Source: Phoebastria nigripes
Taxonomy: Eukaryota; Chordata; Aves; Procellariiformes; Diomedeidae
NCBI GenBank assembly: GCA_035582835.1
Contig: JAYKAV010003129.1
Span: 343,451-407,450, forward strand
Direction: 5' to 3'
DNA: 64,000 bases
Shown here: positions 12,401 to 25,942 of the stretch, one piece after another
Position numbering within the stretch: the stretch's first letter is position 1
Layout of the letters: each line of letters starts with the position of its first letter
Made by a program: the position numbers and the translations under genes
The notes under the pieces: model-generated
The model's input: the letters and a program-made list of their open reading frames with translations, nothing else
The model's database searches: none
Told to the model about the DNA's origin: nothing

Positions 12401-13599
12401 CATCGTCAGGAGGGAGGGACCAGCCCCAGAAAGCACTCGGGTGCGTATCTTCTGCTCACTTGTCCCTGCTGGTGACCCAGTCAAATGGATTTGGTCTTTG
12501 AAATATTTCTTAGGCTTAGGAGAAGATGAGTACAAATAGCAGGTTAAACACCAGAGCATCAACCTGCTGGGTGAGAAGAGATAAAGGGAATGGTGGAGGC
12601 TTCAGGTCCTTTTCAAAAACATACAATATTCTTTAAGGTACCAAGCAAAACATAGGGCTTTCCCCTCTCTGCTCGGCTCTAACCACCAGGAAATACTGTT
12701 TCCCTCCCCCTTTCTGGTCAGGTGAATGTTTATTGCACTGAAAAGTGGAGCAGCTGGGACAAGAACAGGTAAAATTCCCAGCCACAACACTTCCACCGGG
12801 AAGGAGGTTGGAGCATCAGCAGGGCTGGGATGATTTGGCTGCTCTGAAGGGAGCAGGGCTCAGCCCAGGCTCTCCTGCCCTGCTCTCTGCTGCAAACGTC
12901 CACCTGTGCCCTCGAAGGAGGCTGAGCACTGGGTTTTGGGAGAGGGCTCAGGTCCCCAAGCAGCCCCTGCCACCACTCCTCCTGCTCTGGGCACCAAGCA
13001 CAGAGGAGCCGGCAGCGCTCGGCATCGCCACACNGAAGCACCCACGCAGGTCCCTTCTTCCCGAGCAGCGAAGATGCAGCATGCAGGGAAGGCTGCAAGA
13101 CGGGCTCTGCTGCAGTTGGAAACACAGCCCAGATCATGAGGAGTCACCATCTTCTCCCTCATTCGGTGTCTTCTGCAAACCTGGTTCGGCAGTTCCTCCC
13201 TCGCTCTGAACAAGCAATTTCTGAGCCGCTGTGTGTACTCATCTCACTTAGTGTCTTGCACTAATAGCCAAAGCTCTTCTAAAATGAATCTCTCTCCTCT
13301 CCTAAAAATAAATGCAAGTAATATCAGATGCCATCCTGGGTAACAAGAATTAATAACTTGTTTCTTCAGAGTCAAGTGCATCCCATAGACAGGAGGGGAA
13401 ATGACTGTAACCTGCCTCTGATTGCAACAGGAGATAATGGGGCTGTTCCTGGGCCTTCCTCGTATGTCACTGTCTCTTCTTGCCATTAGCTATTTACTCC
13501 ACACTCATTGAATCATACCTTGGATTTCATTATCAAAACCAATAACTGTGTTTTGTTACAAACCAGAATATGTTGCGCTCTGCCAGAAAAAAAAAAAAC

Positions 13600-14070
13600 C
13601 CTGGCATTGTATTTCTCATAATAAGTTTTAATTGGATTTTAGCTCTCTGCCTTTCATACTTCATCTTAGGCTTTATTGGGTTTAATTACAAATCCATAGC
13701 TATTTGTTATGTGGCTCTAGTTTGATATTTTGCACTAACAATTACATTTTTATTCAAAGAAAAAATGTATTAGGAAAAAATAGCAAGAAACAGGCTCATT
13801 GTATGAGCTGATTAATTGAATTCCAGTTTTATGTGCATTTATGATGAATGATTGCGTGCCAAAAAATGACTTGAATATTAGATCAGAGTGCACTTATTCA
13901 TTTTAATTGGTTTGCACAAAGTGCAAGCCGCTGTAATGATAGATCAGCTGTGAAAACACAATAGCAATGGAGGCACTCAGTGCCCTGATTCTGATGTCTC
14001 CTAAAACTCTGTTCATGATTCTTTAAAATCTTTCCATGCAGAAGAGTGGAAAGATGGATGGTGAAGCTTC
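13600..14070. promoter_or_regulatory. Possible conserved non-coding element, AT-rich
   Basis: This block has no repeat character, no open frame and few homopolymers. It contains three copies of the homeodomain core TAATTG (13629-13634, 13813-13818, 13904-13909) plus further ATTA/TAAT cores. Its texture of mixed AT-rich sequence with short GC words resembles deeply conserved developmental enhancers. This is an impression from sequence texture only, and no alignment could be made. Confidence 0.25.
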
Positions 14071-17000
14071 AGCACTCTCATTTAAAGAAAGCAAGGACAA
14101 AACATCACTACCTCTGCTATGGTCCCTTCTTTTGAGAGTTTTAATTTAATTTTAATTATTCATAACACTTATTAGCAAATAAGGTGCCATATGTTTTTGC
14201 AGAAAAATAGAGAAGTCTTAGAAATGAGAGACTATAGCTCACTGCCACTAAACCTTTTTGGAAACATTGAGCAAATACACACAAAACTAATAATAAAAAA
14301 TTAAAAACCAATCCCATCTGTATTGGCCATGAGCTTTTTCAGGAGGGGGTATGGACCTGGTGCNCACACTGGAGAACTGCCCCAGGACCCCATCATGGCA
14401 TTGCAGGGATGCTGCAGCTCCGCTCCTCTCGCTGCTCTCTGCCCCAGCCCTGAAGCACAGCCAGCGACAAGTCACCTGCCCACAGCAGCGAGATGCAATT
14501 CTGACCAGCACTGTGAAACAAAACCCCTAGAGAAAGGGTCCTGGCTTTTCTTCACATCAACACAACTTGGTTTCAACCTTTTGGTCATAGGAGCAAGAAA
14601 CAAACTGACTTTTTTATTACCTATTTGCCATACGGTAGCACAGCGCTTGCTTGCACCCGCTGGGAGCTGCACCACCAACTCCAGCATCTGTCTGCTGCAA
14701 ACAAATGTCTTTGGCTAACGAGTCACCTCAGCCAGGCTTGCACATCCTGCAAGTCATTAGAAAGAGCAGGAGCCTGTTGCAGAGGAAACCTAAATGTGTA
14801 TTTAAACTCATAACAAACATCAGCCTCACAGCAAATGCACCTGTGTAACCACAAAGGCTTTTCACCATACTTTGAATTTTGTTAAAAATAGCTTGTAGTA
14901 CTCTCATTTGAAGCTCTGATGTCATGTTGTGCAACTGCAGTTCAGCACCATCCCACAGCATAACTTAATGTGACACAGCGCTGAGAAATACAACCTGACA
15001 AACTAGTGGCCACAGTAAGTCTTGGTGGAGAAAGCAAATTTTACTATTTGCTTTCCTCACCAACCACCATTAAATATAGTTTGCCAAGTATTGAAACTAT
15101 TTAGTCACCCCAGTTTTATCACATCACATCAAATTAATTTGAAAGTAGGCAAGGACAAACGCTAGCGCATGAGCACACCAGACTGATGCTCTGAACCAAG
15201 ACCTAAGGTGGAAAAAGAAATGCAAGGTCCTACTTTTAGAGGCTGAAGCGTTGCAGTGACAGAAAATTTGGTAATTTATTACCACAAACTGATTCAATAC
15301 AAGAAAAAGGAAAAAAATCACTTCTTACTCAGCTCTTAAAACCTGCTGGAATAACAGAAAAGGACCCCCCTCCCTTGTGTATTTAGCCTTCCTTCCAGAC
15401 AGCTAGTTTATTATATCGAGCCTTCATTTCAAATCAATATTCCTAGTTACTCCTTTGGCCTATGCTTATTGACCACAGCTATCCTTGCAGCCGCCTTATT
15501 TGCAAAATACAGTTCACAAATAATGAAATTTGAGGGGGGGNAAAAAGCATAATTCGTTACTCTCAGCTTTGCAAAGCAAAGGACAATGAGAATAAGCCAG
15601 AAAAATAAATCCAAACCTTTTTCCCCTGGAAAGCTGAGCGCCAAAACCTGGATAGGGACATTCTGCAACCTGGAAGTTTGAAAAGCCTTGCAAGTTTTGC
15701 TTTTGTGGGGTTTTTTAAAGCTTACTAAACAACTCTAGAAGGAGAATTTAGTGTCACAAGCACTGACCTAGATCATAGCAAATTTACTATGTAAAAAATA
15801 AACCGTACACTCTTATTAAGTGAAGCCATTGTGATTGTTTGATTGCACTGACACTATGCTTGTACTGCATCAGTGCGGTGGCTTTATAGAAATTCCTCCT
15901 GATCCCTAGTGACAGGAGACTGGGGAGCTGGGCTCCTGCTATTAAGCAGTCAGCAACATTATAAATTGACAATAAACATCCAGATGCTTTTGCAATGATG
16001 CTGCTGTTTAAATCAACCCCTCAGCTGCATTCCAGCAAACTTAGAAAAATACCATACCTCATCAAATGTCATTAGACAGTCATGCATTTTTTCTTTATTT
16101 TTATAGTACCTTCTCAAGTAATTTGTTTACATAAAACAAAAACTTGCCATTTGCGTGCAGAATAAGAAGTCAGTGACTGCAAGCACAAGTGCTGCTGGGC
16201 CCTTTCACTCACAACCCACCAAGACTTTTCAGCCAAGGCTTCAGTTTTCTGCAGCAAACAAGACTCTTGCATGCTCGGTGTGTGCTGCAAGGAGCACGGA
16301 GGAAGCGAATAACGTGTTGGGTGTTGATACAAGAAAGGCATCCACTGGCTGGTGCAGCGGCTCTTGGCAAGGTCTGAATGAAATAACTTTCTTTTTATCC
16401 ACCCAGGCTGAAAGCCTGATGTGCTGTGCTGCGGGAAAGCCGGGAAAAAGCCTAGCACAAACAAGACATGTCAGGCTATTAAATGTATTAAAAAAATGGC
16501 TCGTCTGAAGTGGTCTTCGTATGGGTTGTATCTAGAGAAATCAGGATCANTTAGGAAAAAAAGTGAAATTAATGGAGATGGTCAGCATCAGACAAAAGGC
16601 TCTCTGCAATAACAAGATGAAAGAGCTAAAAAAAAAAAAGAGAGAGAAGTAAAGCCAACCGCTCAAATGCGTTTGGCCCAATGAGAAGGGAGAGAGATCT
16701 GTGCAACACAGAGATCCAGCTACCAGTTTTATTATATTCATTATCTGGAGATAGATTCACATCCCAACACAGACGAGTCCACAAAGCACAGCTCACAAAT
16801 GGATTTGGAGGAAGGTTCTCTCCCTTTAGGAGTACTAGTTAGAACCATCCCATTTTTATAAGATAAAATGTTCTTATCGTAGCACTGCAAGACAGTATAA
16901 AAAACCATTAATAGAAATGGAATAATCAAAACACTCATTGTCAACCTCTGAATTGAAATATGAGTGCACAACAGCTAAAGAAACGTAATACTTTCCTTAT

Positions 17001-17689
17001 TTGTAACTCAGTGAAATATTTAACATCTGCTCTGCCCACTCTTAACATCTTCCAATTTTACCTGCTGTAGTCCTGACCTAAAAACAATTCTGATCCTCAG
17101 CTTCCCAGACTTCATAACTGGAACATCCCAAAGACAATAAGCACTCTGCAGCTGTCACCACTATGTGGAAAATAAGCTTTTTGCAACTGGTACTGGGGAA
17201 GTTGCCCAATTAATTTTTCAGACCTGAACAGCAGCACTGGAAAAGAAATGACATCTTAGAGATCTGCCAGTTACTGTGCTTGAAGAGTCAGTACAGGTCA
17301 AGTAAAAGCAGAGTAACAAGTGGCTAAATATTTACGTGCAGGATGGTTTCAAGGGATTTTCCTGAATGCTTACAGTTCTCAGATGGAGAAATCTGAATAG
17401 CTTTTGTGCCTCTGCTCATATAGTCCACAAAAATATAATTTATGATTGTTAGATGTTGCCATCAGCATAAGATTAAGGAAACAAAACAACCTAAAAAACA
17501 CCTAGGAGAGAAAACGAAGAGAAATCCACGCTTCTCCTCCTTTCCCTCATACCAGTCCTCCCCATCCTCTACCCACCCCCCATCCCGAAGGATGCAGGAG
17601 TTCAGACACAGCCCACGGTCCTGACTCCCACTGAGACGGGATCTAGAAACAGGGAGGTCAAACACATCAGCGCTGCTGCACTTCCCTAC

Positions 17690-17826
17690 CTGCACAGTGG
17701 AGGTTCCCTGGGCCACACCAGCTCCCACAACGTGCCTTTGAAGGAAAGGCTAAATCCTGCCTTTTCCTCTTGGCATTTCCCCTGGCGAGTGCCCGCACTT
17801 TGCCTTTAATCCTCTGACGGCTCTTC
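17690..17826 (-). CDS. Candidate exon, basic open frame
   Basis: On the minus strand a long pyrimidine tract ending ACTCCCAG makes a strong acceptor before 17826. A donor (GCAG then GTAGGG) follows at 17689. The 137-nt segment is open in only one of three frames, and the other two are stopped. The open frame is rich in Lys and Arg at the start (KSRQRIKGKVRALARGNAKR) and reaches a Cys- and Gly-containing end. I do not recognise it. It could be an exon of a non-coding transcript or chance. Confidence 0.18.
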
Positions 17827-20800
17827 CTGGGAGTTAGGGGAAGAGGGGCAAAAAGCCACCAAGCTTTAGACCCAGATTGAAGCATGAAATTTGCTGGTTG
17901 GGTTCTTACCACTCGCAGAGTCATCCCAAGCAGGTTGCAGGAACAGAATGTATATATATTGATATTTATATATTTATATATTAAAAGCCACAAGGCATAC
18001 CTTAGCTACAGAATAAGCAGCCTTTTTCACAAGGCTTTTACTCAAAGCTTTTCTCCTTTCTTGTCCAGAGAGATGTTTAAACTATTGGTCATNAATATTG
18101 GTTACAGACTGAATCAGAGGATCCTGCCTTCTCCTGGTTGTTCATTAACTAGCACTAGAAGATAAGCATTAAGTCNTTTCACATGTCATCTGTGTGAACT
18201 GTGTGCACGTCTGTCTGCTTTGTGAGCAGAGCCATAGCAGACAGCTTCCACTTAGCTGCAGGAGGGAGGAGAAGAGTCAGTGCTTTCCAGTACACGTTCA
18301 CAGGTGAAATGATGCTCAGGAAGGTGCACATCACTGGTGGTTCCAGCTGCTGGTGGGTTGGGTCATCCCTGGGGCAACCTTCTCACAGAGATCAAGAGTT
18401 GGGAGCTGCACAGTGGAGATGAACAAATTTAAGTGAGAGACCTGAGTCCCATTAGTCACAGGAGTGGTCACGCCACTGTTGACACTTTGTCCAGAGGCTG
18501 CTGCGCCAAGGGCAGAGCAGCCCAGCAGCCCTAGTGATCCCAGCTGGCTCCAAGCAGTGGCTGTGACAAATTATGGGTCAGTAAAACATTGATATTCATG
18601 GGGCAGTAAACTAAATCTAGCTTTTAAACAGCATCAGAGAATAGATATGGTTGTTCTAGCTAAGAAGAAACTTAAAATTAATTTTACAGAGAATATTTTA
18701 CTTAAATTTTTCTTCTGTTTCTTGACACCCATAGCATACAATAGCACACAATAGATTATTATTTTATTTCCCCTTTACTAGAGCAGAAAGGACAAAAATT
18801 ACTGTGTTATTTGCTTAAGTAAAAAAAAAATCCACAGGAACAAAGAAACTACGTATTAATTCTTGTTGTAACAAATCATCTGACACCAAACAGCCAAAGT
18901 CCTGCTGGCTTTTAGCTGATGACTACATGCCAGTCCAATGCAGAGATGGCGATTTCCCAGCTTGAGGTGGCAAGTCAGCAGCATCTCCTCCAGAGCCTGT
19001 CAAAAACCCCTGCAAGGGGGGCAGGGGAGATGGGGCTGAAACAGGGGAGCTTAGAGATGCCAAGAGAAAATAGAGACTGTGAGTAAGTGCATGTTTACTA
19101 CCGTTTGTTTTATTGTCAATAATGGCAGTCTTTAAGAAATAGCCAATTTCTGTGGAGCTAATTTCAACTCGAGGCACCGTATAATTTTTTTAAATGTCAA
19201 TTATCAACCCCAACGTAACTGCTTCTGACTTCATATGACAAGATCACTCTTGATTTGCCAACTATTTTCTCTTTATCAAATGGGGAGGGGGGTTTGTATT
19301 ATGAGGTTCAGAAGCAATCCCCTTTATTCTTGACTGCACAACTCCCACTGCTACAATACCTTGAGGAGATAAGAGGTTCTGCAGCGGGAAGGCATCTTCC
19401 TCCTGCTGTTCCCAATGCAGCTCCAGCTGCAAGCAGAGTACAGGACTGCAGACAGTTTTAAAAGGTCAGTCTTGAGATAGAAAAGTGTCTCTGATCTAAA
19501 CCACATGAACAATTAAATGATCCTCTGCGCTCAACATAAGAATCTCTGAAAAAACACATTCTGTTCAATGACAGCTGAGTGCTCTCCAAGGCAGAGCTCA
19601 GGAGCAAACAGTATTCCCTGAAGAAACTGAAAGTTAAAATAAACATTGGTAAGTCAGAAATTATATCTCCTCGCATAGATGAATAGGTGAAAACTGGTGT
19701 ATTGTGCTACAGTTCCTCTAGCGCACTTCACGTAGTGGATCGGCACTGGTCATAACAGAGAAAAGCAGTTAAGAGAGAAATACAGCATGATGTGCTGTGT
19801 GGATTGCCAGTCTCGTACAGCCAGCGTCGCTGAGGCTGTGAGACTGCAGCACATAAGACCTTACAAATCTGACAGAACAGAAGAAAACACACTGTCATAA
19901 TAGTATAAAAATTCTCCCTATGCTCAGAGCAGCTAGCAACACCAAGTAACCTATTGCACAAGCGGACAAGGTATCTGATATGGATGCTACAAAATTTCCA
20001 ATTCTGACAGCATTTGATGATCACCCATGAAAAGTTCGATTTTCTCTGGCTTGTGAGACATTTCAGGGAACAAAATTTCTCCAAGATGTCTGCGAACAAC
20101 TGCTTCCCAAAGTGGGAGCCCTCACAGAGCACTGCAGGAGAACATGCCATGGGGCTGGTCCATTTTCAATGGTGTTTTCTCCTCTCCTCCAACTTGTCAG
20201 TTTAATCTCTCCACCCTATTTGAGGCCCCTTATCACACCTGTAAGAGTCATCTTGTATACCAAGTAGGGAGAATGGTTTTGGTCATCTTCCATAGCACAT
20301 AGGGAAAATGGTTCTGGCCCTGCTGAGGATCTAAGATCTGCCTGTACTTCAACGCCATCCAACAGTACAGGAGTCATCACTACAACCAAGGTGCCTGGGT
20401 TTTCTCTTAACATGTAGCACAGACACGTTCAACAAGTGCTGTTTCCCCCCAGATTTCTTTTGTAACTCATTGCAGTTGGACCAGTGCGGCTACTGCTTTT
20501 TTAAAATCAGAAATCAAAGTAATTTAAAGCTAGTAACAAAATTGATTAAACCAATATTTTCTTTTAAACTGTCAGACTTCACAGCTGGTATTTTGTTTAA
20601 GGGACACGTGATGTAATCCATGAAAGCTTTGACAGGCAACTATGAAGGAGATGTAAGGAAGGGGAGATGAACTCTGATCCCCTATGCAGGGACTAGTTTT
20701 CACACCTCCATGGGTGGGTTAAGTGCTTGAGCCTCTCTGGAGAGCTGGGACTACTGACCTTGGAGAATTCCAGCGAGATTAATTTGTGAAATTAATATGA

Positions 20801-22600
20801 ACAGCAGGTTTGAAAACCTGCCTCTACTGCAACTTGCAAGCCACCACTCTGGTTCAAAGCATAGGATTAATTTAAAGAAAACAGACTGTCCCTACTCGGT
20901 GAAAACTGAAGGAAGCCTGGAACCAACCCATGCAGAATTAAAGTGGGATTTTTATATCGCTACAGAGCGGAATGAAGAGCACCTGTTTTTAGACAAGCTG
21001 CATTGTCTTGCACTTGTCAGCACAGGTTTGTGCCAGCATCAGGACAAACAAAAGGGTACCAATATGAAAGTGAAAGAGGGACAAAAGAAAAACAAAGGCT
21101 AGACTTAGGCAAGGAGAGATGCTGACAAGCAGACAGAAAACAGGACAGTTTGAGGTCACATGCTGATTTATATTCAGAAACGGCTTCCAGTTTCAGCCCC
21201 AGGATCAACTGTTATTTTTCCCACCTATTATCTTCTTGAATGTCCTTGCGCCAAGAGGAAGCAACCATGATTTGTGTCTGTCCTTGGATAAACTGCTCTG
21301 AGGACTGAGGGGCTACAGCCCTACAGAGGCTGCATCGAGGGGGCGTTTTTGACACCACCACCCCAAGAACATCTTGGTGGAGCCCTGCATGCTCCCAAAG
21401 ATGACTCCCTGTGCCTCCAACAGCATCCCGAGAGCAGCACAGTGACTGAGCAAAAGCATTTCATTCATTAGTAAAATTGAGGACACTGAGCAAAATATAT
21501 CTCTGGAAAAAACCAACCCTTATGTTTAAAGTAAACATCATAATAAAATAGATGTACTCAACAGTATTTTCAAGACTTTCAAGCAGGCAAAACATTGAAG
21601 TGCTTGAAATAGTTTTCTCTTTATCCTACTAGCATTAGTCCGTAAGAGCTCAATCAGACAAGCTTCTCATGGGGGAAAAAGGGTGGAGGAGTCTGAAAGT
21701 AGAAAGGTCAGATTTTAAGGAAGTCGAACCCGATAGCAGCTGTAAGCAACTCAAAACTAGGACAGAAAATGACATCATTGGGGTCCTCATTATACCCCAT
21801 CTCACTGCTTACCATCCACTTCCATACCTGGAGGGGTTTTAATTAGCAGGACATCTCAGCATCCTGACAACCTGGCGCTTGCCTGGGATAGGGCGAGAAG
21901 TGCACAGTGCTGCTGCCCAGCAGCCGTCAGCATTTGTTGCAGCATTAGAGAGTAGACGCTAAAATTCTACCACACTGGAGAAAAATGATGCGTTTTAACC
22001 TTTTTTGCATTGTTTTTTACCCACCACTTATTCTTAGTTCTGCTACCTTCTTAGTTTCTGTATGGAGGTCTAAAACATGCTAAGATATAAACATACATTT
22101 TGAAACAAACTGAACTGGGTAGAAAATAATTGCTGTTTGTGAACATGCTAGGCATTAATTAGGGAGCCTCATACAAGAAATGTAAACATTTTAGGAAAGT
22201 GACTGTATTGATCAGAATAGGAAAAAATAACCTAAAAATACCCTAAAAATTCAGGACTATAGAAAGGCATATAAGCTGAAATGTGGTCCTAAAATAAAGA
22301 TGGGGTCTACAACACAATCAGTATTTCCTGACCAGGAAGACAAGCTGTGCGAAGGAACTGGAATTTGTAAGACTAACGTACAGCAGAAAGGTAGCAGGAG
22401 TGAAAAATGGAAAAGAAAAAGCAAAAGAAAATGAGCTTCAAGTGGAAAAGAACATCTCAGCTGGAGAGAGCCTTTCCAGCCTTGCCCAGGGAAGATGTGT
22501 TAGAGGAAAAGAGTTGGTTTCCAGAAGCTTAAGATGACCAGATTAAACTCCACAAATTGAAGCAAGGCCTTTCACTATCACCTATACATTCTTTACATAT

Positions 22601-22860
22601 GAATCATAGAATCATTAAGGTTGGAAAAGACCTCTAAGATCACTGAGTCCAANCATCAACCCAACACCACCATGCCCACTAAACCATGTCCCTAAGCGCC
22701 TCATCTACACGTCTTTTAAATACTTCCAGGGATGGTGACTCCACCACTTCCCTGGGCAGCCTGTTCCAATGTTTAGCCACTCTTTCAGTAAAGAATTTTT
22801 TCCTCATGTCCAATCTAAACCTCCCCTGGCCCAACTTGAGGCCATTTCCTCTCATCCTAA
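22601..22860 (-). mobile_element. CR1 retrotransposon 3' end, truncated
   Basis: The + strand starts with GAATCATAGAATCATTAAGG, the reverse complement of the CR1 3' terminus, and continues through TCCAATGTTTAGCCAC and CTCCCCTGGC, the reverse of the final ORF2 codons and 3' UTR. The copy is strongly 5'-truncated and ends near 22860. It is very similar to the copy at 62.7 kb and clearly of the same subfamily. The short plus-strand open frame across it is antisense to the element and not a gene. Confidence 0.93.
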
Positions 22861-24233
22861 AGATAGCGGATATTTAATTTGGGCCAGAAAGCAGGTTGAT
22901 GGAGAAAAATTTTTTATGTAGGACTGAAAATGACACCCTAGACAATGATTCAAATAAATCCCACCATTAAAATCAGCTCACTTTATAGCTGCAGCAGTGG
23001 CAAACCAATAGCAAACGGAGGGTGCATCAGTGCTGGCAAACGGAGAAGACACGGGTGACTGTGGGCTGAGGGGACACCGCCAGGCAGGTCACCCCCATAC
23101 CTCACAGTGCTCTGTATCCCTGCAATCACGTTTCAGTTACTCCTACGGCAGCGCAGTGCTGAAACACAAACGGAGTGNCACTTTTTAAAATAGATTTCTA
23201 AGAGAACTGCATGTATTACTACCAGCGCAGGGAAAAAAAAGAAGACTCAAATGAGGAATTAATGGGATATAGTAGTACTATGATCCTACTGAAAATGTAT
23301 CTATGTTTTTGCTAAAAATTAATGGTCTATCCTGAAACACTCAGGTTCTCATCTGTATTTCAAAGATCTCATAGCTGCAGTTCTCCTGCCTCAGTTTTTG
23401 CCATCTTTTAAACAGGTGCGGGAGAGCAAAAACTAAGTGGTTTAATACTGTAATGTCCTAGAGTGTTCTACCCTGACCTTAGCATCTGGGTGACAGTCCT
23501 GAGAAGATTGCCGAGATCATGAGTGGAGCAATTATCATCCAAATGGTGAAAAACATTGAGCTGAGTGGTGAGCCAGGTAGGAGTTGGCCAGATGGCCAAG
23601 ACCTTTCCTCAGGAAGATGGTCAGAGAGCACCTTTACCTTCCCCATTTTACAGAACTGCTGAAACACCAGAAATTAATAATAAAAAAATATGACAAGTGT
23701 AAGGGTAGGGGAAGAGCGTCATTTCAACCTGCAGTATATGAAGTGTTTGCCAACATATGGGGGCTGATCCTTAGCTCACGTAAATTGCTACAGCTACATA
23801 AAAATCTAAGGAGTTAAGACGTACCGTACCAGCTGAATATCATTCTCTGTTGGCAAACGTTTCACAAATCCTCATATCTATTGAGGGCTGAAACAAAACT
23901 CTTCTTCCACCTCCAGTAAACAGCTTGGTGGAAGCAAAGTTCTCAGAGCCCATGAGATCAGCTTCTCTCAAGCAGTTCTGCCTCCCCCGGACACATTTCA
24001 TGAGACAGAGCATGTCAGAAGGCAGAGACAAAATAAACCTTTGGAGCTGTGCTGATGGCAGAAAGAAAGCTCATTCTGCATTTTAACATATTTTCCTTCC
24101 ACAGTTGTCCATCCATATTTTTGATGAACACTGTAAATTCCTAATTATGTCTTCTAAAATAAACCTCCCTGCCTCTTAGCAGTTTTACAGTTGAGAACAG
24201 GCAGAAGTCCACCTGCAGCCTGTCCACTCTTAC

Positions 24234-24320
24234 CTGATAATTCAGCTGGAGAAGTAGGTTGCCGTTGAACTACACACAATACCACTTGCCCCACAATATG
24301 GACCTCATAGGAATAAAACA
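24234..24320 (-). CDS. Candidate 87-nt coding exon, gene unknown
   Basis: On the minus strand the acceptor is strong (TTCTATAACTTTCAAATTGCAG) and the donor is close to consensus (TATCAG then GTAAGA). The exon is 87 nt, a multiple of three, and is open in one frame only. It begins with two bases completing a codon and leaves one base over. The peptide contains FYSYEVHIVGQVVLC and VVQRQPTSPAELS, beta-strand-like in character, but I recognise no family. The candidate exon upstream at 25.9 kb can supply the single base needed to keep the frame. Chance pseudo-exons of this size are common, so the call stays tentative. Confidence 0.28.
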
Positions 24321-25898
24321 CTGCAATTTGAAAGTTATAGAAACTTGAATTAGAAATATTGAAAATTGAAATCGTACACATCTCTTCAGGTTACCTCCCT
24401 TTAAAAAGATGCCTGAAAAAGCTATCAAATGCTATCCCATCTTAGTGTACTGCTCAGGAGGACATTTGTACATGGTGCAGGAAAGGAATAATTGCATTAC
24501 TCTGTAAAGACGCTGGGTGGTCTCTCAACATATTTGCTGGCTAGTCAAGGAGCAGTCATACAAGCTGAAACCTTTGGCAGATACGCACAGAGGTACATCC
24601 AGGGCTGAGTCACTGTTGTACTTGTCATACCCAGCGACTGCTCCATCTAGCTTTAGCCGTGATGGGAAATGCATTGCAATAAGAAACTTCTCAAAACAGA
24701 GCAAGATTGTGCTCTGCAAGATGACTACGGCCAAACGGCACCGGCAGCATCTCATCAACAATATCCTTTCTCCAGTCATTCAAACCCAGATCCACTGACT
24801 TCAGTGGCACATTGCCATCTCTTTTGCTCCTGTCGGACCTTCAGAGAGGACATGCGGAGTATTGGATCCTCCAACTGCAACACAAGTATGTGTTCAGTCC
24901 CAAAAGGTTACACCTACACCAGCCCCCGAAGACAGAAGGGCTGCACAAGTGCCATTACAGGGAGTAACTTGAAAACAGAGGAATTTTACAATTCTTCACC
25001 TGTACATCTATGTCACATGGATGTAACTGAGGACATAGCTTGATGATTTGAAAGAGGAGAACTCTGCATCTCAGCACAGACCAGGTCAGCAGGGCAGGCA
25101 GGTAGAAAGGACAAATAAACAGATTTTTACCAGCACGGAAACTGATGGCGAGAACATGGGATCCCATATCATGATTTATTCTGATGCCTGTTTATAGCAG
25201 AATGACATACAGAATCTTTTCCTACCACAACCCACTGATACAAATACTTTGGGTGGCCTCACGGCTGTCTGCAGTCAGCAGGCTGTCTGTTCTCACGTTG
25301 ATGAGGGTTTGGGTGCAAGGCAGGACTGACCAAGCAAGACTGTGCTCACATAACGGCAGTCCTTGTGAAGGCAGAGCACGAGCCATTAGCTTGCAGCATG
25401 AATACGTGATCCCTTCACCAGGCACTCCGTCTCAGTGGTACCCTGCAGGGAAGAGACTGCGTTAGAAGGGAACACTGTGATCCATTTGGGCAGCCAGTGC
25501 ATTATACAGCACTTACTGCTTTGTAGGGCTATTTACTCACCATCGCTGTGTGACACAAGTAAAGGGAAAAAAGCTCTGCAAAGGTTTAAGGCCAGCAGAC
25601 ACACTCTTTTCCCTTCCCACCTTCTCAGTTTCTGGAGGCTTATGTGTTCTAGGTAACAGAAGTACTGAAAATTGCATCCAAAATCTCTGCACCCAGTTCT
25701 GGCCCTGAGATTTTTATAGCCAGTTTTACTTCTGAGGCCAGCCAGTGCCTGGGAGGAGAGCTCAGCAGGACTCCCGGGAGATGGGACCTGGCCAGCTGAA
25801 GGCACCCAACTCTCCCCACCACAGAAGCAGCAGATGCTTTACTCCTACCCCATGTTGGCTCTGTACATCAGAGCCCACTTAGCTGGGTTTCAACTTAC

Positions 25899-25942
25899 CT
25901 GTTCCACAAGTATTTTGGTTACAGGCTGCCTCCTGATTTTTT
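25899..25942 (-). CDS. Candidate 44-nt exon upstream of the 24.2 kb exon
   Basis: On the minus strand a CT-rich acceptor (CTCTTCTTTGCTGCAAAG) precedes 44 nt ending in a consensus donor (GAACAG then GTAAGT). In the frame that leaves one base over it reads KNQEAACNQNTCGT. Joined to the candidate exon at 24234-24320, the split codon becomes GTG and the frame stays open. A second frame is also open (KIRRQPVTKILVEQ) but would not continue into that exon. The phase match is suggestive only. No family was recognised. Confidence 0.22.

Larger units (their letters stand above)
7647..22600. other. Unique sequence, probably intergenic or intronic
   Basis: About 15 kb without a recognised transposon or known gene. 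It contains two minus-strand candidate exons and a possible conserved block, listed separately. GC-rich patches at about 12740-13130 open frames on both strands and look compositional. An AT-rich stretch at 17949-17983 is built of TATATT units, and an A-rich tract with GAGA lies at about 16627-16648. No tRNA, snRNA or processed pseudogene was recognised. Confidence 0.5.

Noticed and set aside
12745..13209. 154-codon plus-strand frame with minus-strand shadows of 117-135 codons
   Set aside because: GC-rich composition and simultaneous openness on both strands; contains an N.
23635..23655. 21-nt minus-strand micro-exon-like unit (QFCKMGK)
   Set aside because: The CCCCATTTTACAGA word is better explained as a possible MIR-like scrap, and the donor is weak.
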